A stretch of 64,000 bases of DNA, taken from positions 67,183 through 131,182 of the forward strand of contig DGAD01000016.1 of NCBI GenBank assembly GCA_002382805.1, in the 5' to 3' direction. This document shows positions 1-8,484 of the stretch, piece by piece; position 1 is the first letter of the stretch; each line of letters begins with the position of its first letter. The position numbers and the translations under genes are program-made. Under the pieces are notes generated by a model that saw only the letters and a program-made list of their open reading frames with translations, made no database searches and was not told the origin of the DNA. Origin of the DNA: Clostridiales bacterium UBA4039. GTDB lineage: Bacteria > Bacillota > Clostridia > Lachnospirales > Vallitaleaceae.

Positions 1-409
1 CATTTTCCAGACGCTTAATCAGATACGAAGAAACTGTTTTTTCAAACACTTGATTGACATAGTTGTTTTCTTGATAAAAAATCCCATTTAAAAAAAAATC
101 GTTTTCTTGGGAGATAAATTCAAGGATAGAACGAAAGGCATTAAGATAATACGACTTAATATCAGACATGGCCGCGTCATATGCAGGGAAAAAGTCATCA
201 AATTTTTGTTCGATATCTAATAATGTGAATTCAAGTAATTGATATTTATCTTCGAAGTGTTTGTAAAAAGTTGTACGATGAATTTGTGCTTGTGTACAGA
301 TATCTATAACGGTTATCTTGGCAAAAGCTTCTTTTTTCATTAAATCAATTAAAGCTTTTGTAATCATTTTTTGCGTTGTTCGAATACGGATATCTTGTGG
401 TTTAGACAT
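1..409 (-). CDS. TetR/AcrR family transcriptional regulator (3' end outside window)
   Basis: Partial gene: 136 codons are visible from an ATG at 407-409 and the reading frame stays open to the left edge. The N-terminus (MSKPQDIRIRTTQ) and the helix-turn-helix ending in HRTTFYKHF, about residues 40-55, are typical of TetR repressors, which bind an operator as dimers and release it on ligand binding. The rest, a helical ligand domain, is only partly visible. It is divergent from the RND efflux pair at 567-4917 across a 157-bp gap holding repeated CTACA/TGTAG elements, so local repression of the pump is the simplest inference. The ligand is unknown. Confidence 0.88.
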   Translation of the reverse strand, partial: MSKPQDIRIRTTQKMITKALIDLMKKEAFAKITVIDICTQAQIHRTTFYKHFEDKYQLLEFTLLDIEQKFDDFFPAYDAAMSDIKSYYLNAFRSILEFISQENDFFLNGIFYQENNYVNQVFEKTVSSYLIKRLEN

Positions 410-427
410 AATAAATACCTCCAAAAT

Positions 428-468
428 CTACAGTTTTAACAATATGTAGTTTTAATATACATATGTAG
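428..468. promoter_or_regulatory. Candidate TetR operator region
   Basis: CTACA (428-432) is inverted against TGTAG (445-449). A second TGTAG (464-468) overlaps the perfect palindrome TACATATGTA (458-467). The repeats lie in the divergent gap between the TetR gene and the efflux operon, where an autoregulatory operator is expected. Binding by this regulator is inferred from position only. Confidence 0.4.
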
Positions 469-566
469 AAATCTGATTCTTGTTTTGTCCTCAAGAGTAT
501 TTTATACTAAAAATCATCATGTGTAAAGATAAACTACAGGTGTATATTTAAGGAGGACATAATGCT

Positions 567-1883
567 ATGAAAAAAAATCAAAGACACATAAAAAACATAT
601 TGGTGCTGGGTTGCATATTTTTGCTGATGGGGTGTGCAAAGCATCCCAATGCTCAAATAGTGGATAAAAAAACAGTGGGCATTGAAACGGTGGATACTAC
701 GGTGAGTGCACATCAAGTGACAATGAGCGGTAATGTGAAACCTGTGGAAACCATGAAACTTTCTTTTGAATTAGCAGGAGTTGTGGAGAATGTTTTATAT
801 GAAGAAGGGGAACGCATACAGACCGGTGATGTTATAGCAAAACTTGATACGGTGAATTACCAATTAGCTGAAAATGTAGCACAGGCTGACTTGCATATGG
901 CAGGCATCAGTGTCAATAACGCTCAGCTACAATATGAAGTTGCAAAAGCAGAATATGAAGCAGTAAAGCTTCAGGCCGATACGGAGATTCCATCAAAAAT
1001 TGAACAAGCAAAAGCACAATATGACTTGTTGGAGACCAATTATCAGCGAATGCAAGAATTATATGATGAAGGTGCTGTGGCAAAAAGTGAATTGGAACAA
1101 ATGTTGACAAAGTATACCGTGGCAAAAGAGACCTATCAACAAGCACTTGATGCTCAAGAGATTACTCAGGTCAAGCTTAATGGAGCAAAGCAAAAAGTGG
1201 ATGCATATGCGCTTCAGATTAATGCTTCGGTGGAACAAGAGAACAAGGCACAAAATTCAATTCAAAAAGCTTCGAATGATATGGAGGATACATTTTTAAA
1301 AAGCCCAATTGAAGGGGTTATATTAAAAAAAGTTGTCAATACCAATGAAACAGTAAGTGCGGGATACCCGATTGTTGTTGTAGGACGCACAGACCAGATG
1401 TATGTAGAATTTGGTGTATCGGATGCCTATATTAATAAAATAAAAAAAGGACAAAAAGTTGCGGTTAAAGTCTATGCAAGTGATCAGCTAATGGAAGGTA
1501 GCATCGAACAGATTGGCATGATGTCAGATCCGGCAACACGTATGTTTCCGGTAAAAGTGCTTCTAGACAATAAAGATGAGATGTTAAAAGCAGGCATGAT
1601 TGTTGAGGTTGCCTTAGAACTGAATGAAGAGGATGTTGTGTTGGTACCCATCGAAGCAGTTATTCGATTATCAGCGGCAGATAAAGTGTTTATCTATAAT
1701 AAAGAAAATGAAACAGTGGAAGAAAGAATAGTCAAAACAGGCGAAATCCTAGAGGACCGTATCCAGATTCTTGAAGGACTTGACACGGGAGAAATATTAG
1801 TGGTCGAAGGCAACTTCTTGCTCAATGATGGAGATAAAGTTCTTGTGGAAGGAGGTGAAGGCAGTGGCGAAGTGGAGTATTAA
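567..1883 (+). CDS. RND efflux periplasmic-adaptor-type lipoprotein (HlyD/AcrA family)
   Basis: This 438-aa protein starts at ATG 567 behind AGGAGG at 551-556. The signal sequence ends in a lipobox (LLMGC, Cys23), so it should be lipid-anchored on the outer face of the membrane. A split biotinyl-lipoyl-like region flanks a long coiled-coil hairpin (about residues 95-235, rich in Gln, Glu, Ala and Lys), followed by beta-barrel and membrane-proximal domains. This is the membrane-fusion architecture. In a Gram-positive it would assist the neighbouring RND permease rather than bridge to an outer membrane. It overlaps that permease gene by 20 bp, indicating translational coupling. Substrate unknown. 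Confidence 0.9.
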   Translation: MKKNQRHIKNILVLGCIFLLMGCAKHPNAQIVDKKTVGIETVDTTVSAHQVTMSGNVKPVETMKLSFELAGVVENVLYEEGERIQTGDVIAKLDTVNYQLAENVAQADLHMAGISVNNAQLQYEVAKAEYEAVKLQADTEIPSKIEQAKAQYDLLETNYQRMQELYDEGAVAKSELEQMLTKYTVAKETYQQALDAQEITQVKLNGAKQKVDAYALQINASVEQENKAQNSIQKASNDMEDTFLKSPIEGVILKKVVNTNETVSAGYPIVVVGRTDQMYVEFGVSDAYINKIKKGQKVAVKVYASDQLMEGSIEQIGMMSDPATRMFPVKVLLDNKDEMLKAGMIVEVALELNEEDVVLVPIEAVIRLSAADKVFIYNKENETVEERIVKTGEILEDRIQILEGLDTGEILVVEGNFLLNDGDKVLVEGGEGSGEVEY

Positions 1884-4800
1884 TCATAAAAGTATATTAG
1901 CCTTATTATCAATTATTATATTGATTTTTGGTGGATTTTCTTTAGTTCAAATGGAACGTCAGGAAAACCCGGCGGTTGTTAGTCCAATCTGTACGATTAA
2001 AACGATATACCCAGGAGCAAGTTCACAAGATGTTGAAAAGCAGATTATCAAACTCATAGAAGATGAAGTGGGGACATTAAGTGAAATCAAACACATAGAA
2101 AGCTATGCCATGGATTCGGTCGGTATTATCAAGGTCACATTAAAAGATATGAGTGATGCTGACATAAATACCTCATGGGATAAAGTACGAGAAAAAGTGG
2201 ATTTGGTTAAAACAGAGCTACCTGCTGCAGCTGAAGAACCCAAAGTGGAAACGGACTTTACAAGTTCATATGGCTTGATTATCGGTATATCTTCGGAGCA
2301 ATATCACTATAAAGATATGATCGACAATGGGAATATGCTTGCAGATGCCATAAAAAAAATTGATACTGTAAAAGCGGTGGATATTGATGGTGCTGTAGAA
2401 GAGCAGATTGTTATAGAACTGAATATGACAAAACTCATGACTTATAAAATCTCACCTAAAACCATTCAACAAGTTATTCAGGCAAGAAATATTAATATCC
2501 CGGGCGGCAATCTAAAGGTAGATGAGAATAAAGTTCCTGTTCAGATTACGGGAGAATATGAATCGATAGATGAGCTGAAAAACACTATTGTCGATGTCTC
2601 GAGAGAATCAGGGACTCCTGTTTATCTAAAAGATATTGCACAGGTTAACATCGTAGAAGAGTCGGATGTAGCAACAACTTATATTAATGGAGAAAAAGGA
2701 ATCCTTGTAGGGGTTCAGTACATGGATGGGGTTAATGTTATTAGAGAAGAACAACGAGTTCAAGAGGTGGTTCAATCTTTTATAGACACGCAGTTGTACG
2801 CTGGAATGCATATGAATGAAGTGTATAATGAAGTGGATTTTGTTCAAGAATCCATTAGTCTATTTTCCAACAACCTTTTATCCGCAATTTTCTTAATCCT
2901 TATCGTTGTATTAATCACAATGGGAGTTCGAAGTGCTATTGTTGTAGCGCTCCCGATTCCGTTAATTACATGTATCGTTCTTGGGTATATGTATATAAGC
3001 GGCATTCCGTTACACCAAGTTTCAATTGCTTCTTTGATTATATCCCTAAGCTTAATGGTAGCTAACGGAATTGTGGTTAATGATAATATACAGTTATACT
3101 TACAAGAAGGAAAAACTAGAGAACAGGCATGTACAGATGGTGTAGAAGATGTAAAAATCCCTATTCTTACCTCTACATTAACGACGATTGCTTCCTTCTT
3201 GCCGTTAGCGATGATGCAAGGGTCAGCCGGAAAATTTGTTAATTCCCTTCCGATTCTCGTTGCAGTTGCATTAATAGGTTCTTTAGTAACATCTATATCC
3301 ATTGTCCCTGCACTTGGATATTCACTGACAAAATCAGAGAGTGAAGTGAACATTCAATGGATGGCTAAAATAAAGGAACGATTGCACCTAGATCATGTCA
3401 TGAACCGATTTCAAAAACGTTACGGGCAGGTGTTAAAACGTTCATTGGCACATCCTAAAAAAGTGCTTTTACTTTTCGGAGGGATTTTTATCCTGTCGCT
3501 AGTGATTATAAAAACGCTAAGTATACAACTTTTTCCTCCCGTAGAACGCGAACAATATGTGTTGAATATAACGACAAGCAACAGCGCAACCATATCAAAT
3601 ACTGAAAATATTTGTCAAGAAATCGCCCAAGTACTTGATCAGGAATCGTCGGTCAATGACTTTTCCTATAAAGTAGGAGATGGTTATATGAAATATTATA
3701 TTACTTTTTTCCCAAATGACTTGGCAAGTAACAAGGCGCAGTTCTTAATTGATGGGACACGCAGTGAAGCAAAAAATGTTGAAAAAAGAATTCAAGAAGC
3801 GGTTCCGGGAGTACTGACCAATATAAAATATCTGGAGATTAACTTACCATCCAACTATCCGATAGAGGTGCGTATATCCGGTCCAGACATCAATCAGCTA
3901 CGTCATATTGCCGAAGACATGGAGCCGTATTTTCGTAGTGTTGAAGGATTAAAAAATATAGAGAATAACTTTGGATACAATGGGTACAAGCTTAATATAC
4001 AAGTAAATGAAGAAAAAGCAAATATGGTAGGTATCTCAAATTATGAAATCGCATCGACGGTTCGAATGGCAGTTAATGGCTTGGAAATATCTGAGCTTAA
4101 ACAAAAAGATATCAAAAAAGACCCCTTGCCTATCATTTTAAAAATGGAAGAAAAAAATAAAGGGGAAGTTGAACGGCTACAGACAATTTTTATTTCTTCA
4201 CAATTGACCAATGAGAACATACCGTTGACAGAGATTGCGACAATTGATACCGATACATCTTTTGGAAAAATTATTCGTCGCGATGGAGAACGAACGATTA
4301 CCGTCGGCGCGTTCGTTAATGAAGGATATAATACTAATAGCTGTATGCAGCAATTACAGGCAAAACTAGAGACCTACTCTCTACCCGATGGATATTCTAT
4401 GGTCTATGGTGGTGAAAATGAAACAAGTGAAGAAGCATTTTCTTCGATGAAAGTGCCTACAGTCATCGCCTGTATACTCATATATTTAATTTTAGTCTTC
4501 CAGTTTGGAGATTTAAGGGAGCCTTTTCTTATCATGGGCACAATACCATTATCCTTTATCGGAATCATCTGGGGATTAAAAATTATGAAATATCCAATTG
4601 GATTTATGGCACTTCTTGGAGGCATAAGTCTGATGGGGGTGGTAGTAAACAATGGAATCGTTCTTCTTGATTATATTAAAGTCAAGGTGCAACAAGAAGA
4701 TAATCGAGTGGATGCAATTACACAAGCGTGTAAAACACGTCTTCGACCCATTATGATTGGTATGATTACTACGGTCATCTCTTTATTGCCGCTAATGATC

Positions 4801-4917
4801 TCGGGAGGAGCGTTATGGGCACCGATGGCGACATCGATTATTTTTGGAATGCTTCTGTCTTCGGTATTGACACTCATTGTTATACCATGTGGATACTTAT
4901 TGTTGGTCAAAGAATAA
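1864..4917 (+). CDS. RND family efflux transporter permease (AcrB/HAE1-like)
   Basis: The protein has 1,017 aa with duplicated RND architecture: TM1, a large extracellular loop, TM2-6, then TM7, a loop and TM8-12. I place the start at GTG 1864 (MAKWSINHKS), 6 nt behind GGAGGTG at 1851-1857. An upstream in-frame ATG at 1825 lies deep inside the adaptor gene and lacks a ribosome site. Where AcrB-type pumps carry the Asp-Asp proton relay in TM4, this protein reads MVANGIVVND, with Asn401-Gly402 at those positions. TM10 reads VVVNNGIVLLDY with no lysine. The family is clear; drug, lipid or metabolite substrate and the energising mechanism are not. Confidence 0.9.
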   Translation: MAKWSINHKSILALLSIIILIFGGFSLVQMERQENPAVVSPICTIKTIYPGASSQDVEKQIIKLIEDEVGTLSEIKHIESYAMDSVGIIKVTLKDMSDADINTSWDKVREKVDLVKTELPAAAEEPKVETDFTSSYGLIIGISSEQYHYKDMIDNGNMLADAIKKIDTVKAVDIDGAVEEQIVIELNMTKLMTYKISPKTIQQVIQARNINIPGGNLKVDENKVPVQITGEYESIDELKNTIVDVSRESGTPVYLKDIAQVNIVEESDVATTYINGEKGILVGVQYMDGVNVIREEQRVQEVVQSFIDTQLYAGMHMNEVYNEVDFVQESISLFSNNLLSAIFLILIVVLITMGVRSAIVVALPIPLITCIVLGYMYISGIPLHQVSIASLIISLSLMVANGIVVNDNIQLYLQEGKTREQACTDGVEDVKIPILTSTLTTIASFLPLAMMQGSAGKFVNSLPILVAVALIGSLVTSISIVPALGYSLTKSESEVNIQWMAKIKERLHLDHVMNRFQKRYGQVLKRSLAHPKKVLLLFGGIFILSLVIIKTLSIQLFPPVEREQYVLNITTSNSATISNTENICQEIAQVLDQESSVNDFSYKVGDGYMKYYITFFPNDLASNKAQFLIDGTRSEAKNVEKRIQEAVPGVLTNIKYLEINLPSNYPIEVRISGPDINQLRHIAEDMEPYFRSVEGLKNIENNFGYNGYKLNIQVNEEKANMVGISNYEIASTVRMAVNGLEISELKQKDIKKDPLPIILKMEEKNKGEVERLQTIFISSQLTNENIPLTEIATIDTDTSFGKIIRRDGERTITVGAFVNEGYNTNSCMQQLQAKLETYSLPDGYSMVYGGENETSEEAFSSMKVPTVIACILIYLILVFQFGDLREPFLIMGTIPLSFIGIIWGLKIMKYPIGFMALLGGISLMGVVVNNGIVLLDYIKVKVQQEDNRVDAITQACKTRLRPIMIGMITTVISLLPLMISGGALWAPMATSIIFGMLLSSVLTLIVIPCGYLLLVKE

Positions 4918-4993
4918 TTTGGGGAAAATTGGACATAGCTACAGATATAGATTAAAATAGAAAGGAGTAAAATTTAATAAGGAGGGGAAAGAA

Positions 4994-6037
4994 TTGGAAG
5001 AGGAACAGCAGGTTTTTTATCCAGAGCGACGTTTTTTTGCACGTATGTTTGACTTGACGCTATATTCAACCTTGTGGTCGATGATACTTGCCCTTGGATT
5101 TCGCATCAATATATCCAAAAGAAGTAGTGGAGGAGAATTATTAGATTTAGTGGTAACAATGGTGATAATGCTTACACTAGAGCCTCTTTTACTACAGTTG
5201 TTTGCAACAACACCAGGAAAGGCTATTCTTGGACTTCGCCTGACACAAAAAAATGGGGGAAAGCTTTCATACGCCCATGCAGCTGAACGTATGTGGAAGG
5301 TTTTTGGAAGTGGAATGGGGTACCATATACCTATTTATAATTTAATTCGACTTTGGAAAAGTTACAAACTATGTGCGCAAAAAATAATATTGCCCTGGGA
5401 TAAAGAGGTTGCATACACCATTAAGGACAGGAAAACATACAGAACGATTCTCTGGATAACTTTATATGCAGGAATAATTGGCGGACTTTTTCTGACCATG
5501 TTATCACAACTTATTGCACCAAACACCGGTGCTTTGACGGTTAAAGAATTTGCAGAAAATCATAATTACTATGCAGCGTACTACGGAATAGATTTTGACA
5601 ATTCTTTTTTAGATGAAAACGGAAAGTGGACTAAGAAGCAATCGGATGGAAGTGTAGAGATTCAAATCGGACATACCCAAAATCCAGAGTATCATTTTGA
5701 GCTTCGTGAGAGCAAAATCACTCAGGTTTCCTATTCCGTGAGCCAAACAAAGGGGGAGAAGTGGATTGGTGGATATACTAATCATATGATTATAGATACG
5801 CTTGCCTTTGTCGGTGCATTAAATGATGAAATAATGTTTTCCAAGGTGACCCAACGCATTGTAACACATATTCATCAGAATCCTTTTGAAGATTTTTCGT
5901 TTGTTGAATCAGGGGTGAGGGTTACCGGTGATTATGAATATAAAGGTTATGAACAGGTTTTTGACAACCTGCTAGTACTAGAAGAAGAGGCAGATGAAAA
6001 TTACTTTGAACTAAACTTTTCCATGAAGATAGAGTAA
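4994..6037 (+). CDS. RDD family membrane protein with C-terminal extracellular domain
   Basis: This 347-aa protein starts at TTG 4994 behind GGAGGGG (4981-4987). Residues about 10-130 form an RDD domain: ARMFDLTLYS carries the Arg and Asp signature in TM1, and the second half has TPGKAILGLRL. A further membrane helix at about 152-172 leads into a roughly 170-residue soluble C-terminal part of mixed beta character that I do not recognise. RDD proteins are integral membrane proteins of mostly unknown role, some linked to ion exchange. It sits 76 bp behind the RND permease and 19 bp before the SDR gene, so co-transcription is possible. Confidence 0.75.
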   Translation: MEEEQQVFYPERRFFARMFDLTLYSTLWSMILALGFRINISKRSSGGELLDLVVTMVIMLTLEPLLLQLFATTPGKAILGLRLTQKNGGKLSYAHAAERMWKVFGSGMGYHIPIYNLIRLWKSYKLCAQKIILPWDKEVAYTIKDRKTYRTILWITLYAGIIGGLFLTMLSQLIAPNTGALTVKEFAENHNYYAAYYGIDFDNSFLDENGKWTKKQSDGSVEIQIGHTQNPEYHFELRESKITQVSYSVSQTKGEKWIGGYTNHMIIDTLAFVGALNDEIMFSKVTQRIVTHIHQNPFEDFSFVESGVRVTGDYEYKGYEQVFDNLLVLEEEADENYFELNFSMKIE

Positions 6038-6056
6038 AAGGAAAGAAGGGATTTAT

Positions 6057-7097
6057 GTGAGTAAAACAATTGTTACGGTAACTGGTGGAAGTGGCTATAT
6101 CGCCTCTTGGATTATCCATGATTTGCTACAAGAAGGACATGAAGTGCGTACGACAGTTCGAGACAAATCCAAAGTAGAAAAATACAAACATCTTTTAGCA
6201 CTGGAAGAACAATCACCTGGTACGTTAAGGGTCTATGAAGCCAACTTAACTCATGAAGGTTCTTTTGACGAAGCGGTTGCAGGAGCACAAATCGTTATAC
6301 ATACAGCGTCACCTTTTTTCTTAGATGATAAGAATGACCCGCAAAAAAATTTGATTGATCCTGCAGTTGAGGGAACGAAGAATGTACTTAATGCGGTGAA
6401 CAAATCAGATACGGTGACGAGAGTAGTGCTTACAAGTAGCCTTGCAGCAATATATGGGGATAACCAAGATTTGCACAATAGCCGAATAAGTGCCCTTAAT
6501 GAAGAAATGTGGAACACAACAAGTACACTTAAACACAATGCGTATAGTCTATCAAAAACGGAAGCGGAAAAAGTGGCATGGGCAATGGAGAAAGAGCAGC
6601 TTCGATGGAGATTAGTCACGATTCATCCGGGATTTGTGCTAGGTCCATCATTGACCACGCGAAAAGATTCAACGAGTATAGAAACCCTTCTACGTATGTT
6701 ACGCGGAGACATCAGTATGGGGGCGCCTGAATTGTCTTTTATCTATTCGGATGTGAGAGATGTGGCAAGAGGACATGTGTTAGCAGCCTTTTCATTAGAA
6801 GCAAAAGGACGCTATATTATTGCAAATGAGGCAGGCGATTTACTCGATCTTAGTCGAATCATCGAGAAAAATTATCCCGCACAATATAAATTGCCAAAGC
6901 GATATGTTGCAAAGTGGATTCTGTGGATTATCGCACCAACCATTGGTTTTTCTAGAACATATGTCACGAAAAATGTCGGTTATCCTTTAGTTTGTGACCA
7001 TTCAAAAAGTGTCAAAGATTTAAAAATACAGTACATCCCATTGGAAAAGACCGTTGTAGATCATATTGAACAATTAAAAAGGGATAAACTGATATAA
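6057..7097 (+). CDS. NAD(P)-dependent extended SDR (dihydroflavonol-4-reductase-like)
   Basis: The 346-aa protein starts at GTG 6057. The overlapping ATG at 6055 is followed at once by a stop codon. The N-terminal Rossmann motif TGGSGYIA (9-16) and the active-site Tyr163-x3-Lys167 (YSLSK) define an extended short-chain dehydrogenase. The motif VEGTKNVLNAV and the downstream HPGFVLGP match the dihydroflavonol reductase/cinnamoyl-CoA reductase-like subgroup, which reduces aldehydes, ketones or methylglyoxal. Its bacterial substrate cannot be read from sequence. A terminator-like hairpin follows at 7115-7157. Confidence 0.85.
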   Translation: MSKTIVTVTGGSGYIASWIIHDLLQEGHEVRTTVRDKSKVEKYKHLLALEEQSPGTLRVYEANLTHEGSFDEAVAGAQIVIHTASPFFLDDKNDPQKNLIDPAVEGTKNVLNAVNKSDTVTRVVLTSSLAAIYGDNQDLHNSRISALNEEMWNTTSTLKHNAYSLSKTEAEKVAWAMEKEQLRWRLVTIHPGFVLGPSLTTRKDSTSIETLLRMLRGDISMGAPELSFIYSDVRDVARGHVLAAFSLEAKGRYIIANEAGDLLDLSRIIEKNYPAQYKLPKRYVAKWILWIIAPTIGFSRTYVTKNVGYPLVCDHSKSVKDLKIQYIPLEKTVVDHIEQLKRDKLI

Positions 7098-7114
7098 AGG
7101 TTTATCAACAGAGG

Positions 7115-7157
7115 AAGCATATTTTTAACAAAAACAGTTGTTAGGAGTATGCTTTTT
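7115..7157 (+). terminator. Rho-independent terminator after the SDR gene
   Basis: AAGCATA (7115-7121) pairs with TATGCTT (7148-7154), with an inner AACA/TGTT pairing. The hairpin runs into TTTTT and closes the block that begins with the efflux genes. Confidence 0.6.
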
Positions 7158-7193
7158 ATAATGCATATCGTCCTTAAAGAATCCTATATCAAG

Positions 7194-7207
7194 TGAACAT
7201 ATGTGCA
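7194..7207. promoter_or_regulatory. Weak SorC-type operator candidate before the ula operon
   Basis: TGAACATATGTGCA shares its left half and weakly its right half with the two better sites at 8371 and 10002 (TGAACAAANNTTCA). It lies 76 bp before the first gene of the operon. The match is poor and may be chance. Confidence 0.25.
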
Positions 7208-7282
7208 AAAAAGTTGTATATGTGTACAAATGTATAAAAAGGTTGTAACATGTATATATACAGTTTTAAAGGAGATGAAAAC

Positions 7283-8308
7283 ATGCAAAAACATATTATT
7301 GATGAGATTTTTAAATGTTACTCAGTTAACGCGATTGAGATTCAAGGAGAACCACATTTGATTTACGCAGCAGAAGGGGTGGGCTCGTGTCAAATCTATT
7401 CCGGTGAGCAGTTTAAAACAAAAAAAGTGCTTTGGGAAGGTGGCGGCGGAACAATGTCCATTGTTGCAGTACCTGACTATGAAGGGTACTTTTTTGCATC
7501 AAAAGGCTTTTATTCTATGGTGGATTCAGAGACGAGCGCAGTGTATTTAATTCGTTATGAGCAAGGGCAGTTCAAGGAAGAAAAGATTTTTGATATTCCT
7601 TATCTACATCGGTTTGATATTATTGAAAGTGAGAACTGTAGGTATTTTATTGGATGTACACTGCATTCGGGGAAAAAGGACAAGGAAGATTGGAGCCATC
7701 CAGGCAAGATTTTTATAGCAACACTACCAAAAGATTTAGACCAAAAGATTGATGTAGAGCTTAGTGTATTAAAAGAAGGATTAACCAAAAACCATGGATT
7801 TAACCGAGGGCGCTGGAGAGGTCAAGACGTTGTATTTGTGGCATCGGAAGAAGGGGTGATGGCCGTTATACCACCAATAAAGGGTGAAAACTGGGCGACA
7901 GAGCAGATTTTTAATCATCCGGTCAGTGATGTTGCAGCAATTGATATTGATGGAGACGGAGAGCTTGAGTTTGCATTGCTTAGTCCCTTCCATGGCAATC
8001 AGATGCATATTATGAAGCAAGGGGAACAAGGATATGAAAGTGTATATACGTATCCTATAACTATGGATTTTTATCATGCGATATTTGCTGGGCAAATTTA
8101 TGGAAAGCCAGCATTTGTTCTTGGGGCACGTAAAGATGAACAACAACTATATATGGTGCAATACCATCAAGAAGAAGGCTTTAAAGCTACTTTACTCGAT
8201 CAACATGTTGGTTCAAGCAATGTGCGAATCATACATATTAATGGCAAGGATTATGTAATGTCAGCAAATCGTCAGATTGGTGAAGCTGCATTATACGCTA
8301 TGAATTAA
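7283..8308 (+). CDS. Beta-propeller-like protein with FG-GAP/VCBS-type motif, first gene of the ula cluster
   Basis: This 341-aa protein starts at ATG 7283, 8 nt behind AAAGGAG. An earlier in-frame ATG at 7250 has no ribosome site. There is no signal peptide, so it is cytosolic. It is rich in short beta-strand repeats. IDIDGDGELEFALL at about residue 220 is a calcium-binding-loop motif like those of FG-GAP/VCBS propellers. I do not recognise a named family. Position immediately before the ascorbate-type PTS genes suggests a role in the same sugar-acid pathway, such as a lactonase, epimerase or sensor, but no catalytic residue can be assigned. Confidence 0.6.
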   Translation: MQKHIIDEIFKCYSVNAIEIQGEPHLIYAAEGVGSCQIYSGEQFKTKKVLWEGGGGTMSIVAVPDYEGYFFASKGFYSMVDSETSAVYLIRYEQGQFKEEKIFDIPYLHRFDIIESENCRYFIGCTLHSGKKDKEDWSHPGKIFIATLPKDLDQKIDVELSVLKEGLTKNHGFNRGRWRGQDVVFVASEEGVMAVIPPIKGENWATEQIFNHPVSDVAAIDIDGDGELEFALLSPFHGNQMHIMKQGEQGYESVYTYPITMDFYHAIFAGQIYGKPAFVLGARKDEQQLYMVQYHQEEGFKATLLDQHVGSSNVRIIHINGKDYVMSANRQIGEAALYAMN

Positions 8309-8370
8309 GCTAAATACCTAAAAAAAGTACTAATAAAATGTATATATATACTAAATACACAAAAAAATAA

Positions 8371-8384
8371 TGAACAAACGTTCA
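8371..8384. promoter_or_regulatory. Operator candidate for the SorC-family regulator
   Basis: TGAACAAACGTTCA is an imperfect inverted repeat (TGAAC/GTTCA) ending 15 bp upstream of the ulaA -35 box. It resembles the operator known for Bacillus subtilis DeoR, another SorC-family protein (core TGAACAAAATTTCA), and occupies a similar upstream position. A second copy lies at 10002-10015. Confidence 0.6.
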
Positions 8385-8399
8385 AAAGATTATATTTTA

Positions 8400-8428
8400 T
8401 AGACATATGTTCCATGCATTGCTATAAT
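8400..8428 (+). promoter_or_regulatory. Promoter of the ulaA transcript
   Basis: TAGACA (8400-8405) and TATAAT (8423-8428) are separated by 17 bp, with TGC directly before the -10 (extended -10). The predicted start is about 8435, giving a 50-nt leader before ulaA. Confidence 0.7.
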
Positions 8429-8484
8429 TATATTATCAAAAGACGTCTGAATGAAAAAAAATTAAGTATTGAAAGGGGTACAAC

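Noticed and set aside
1825..1863. ATG 1825 as the RND permease start
   Set aside because: It lies well inside the adaptor gene without a ribosome site; GTG 1864 follows GGAGGTG and gives the standard N-terminus.
2844..3353. 169-codon open frame on the minus strand within the RND gene
   Set aside because: Antisense to strongly conserved RND membrane segments, with no ribosome site; a by-product of codon composition.
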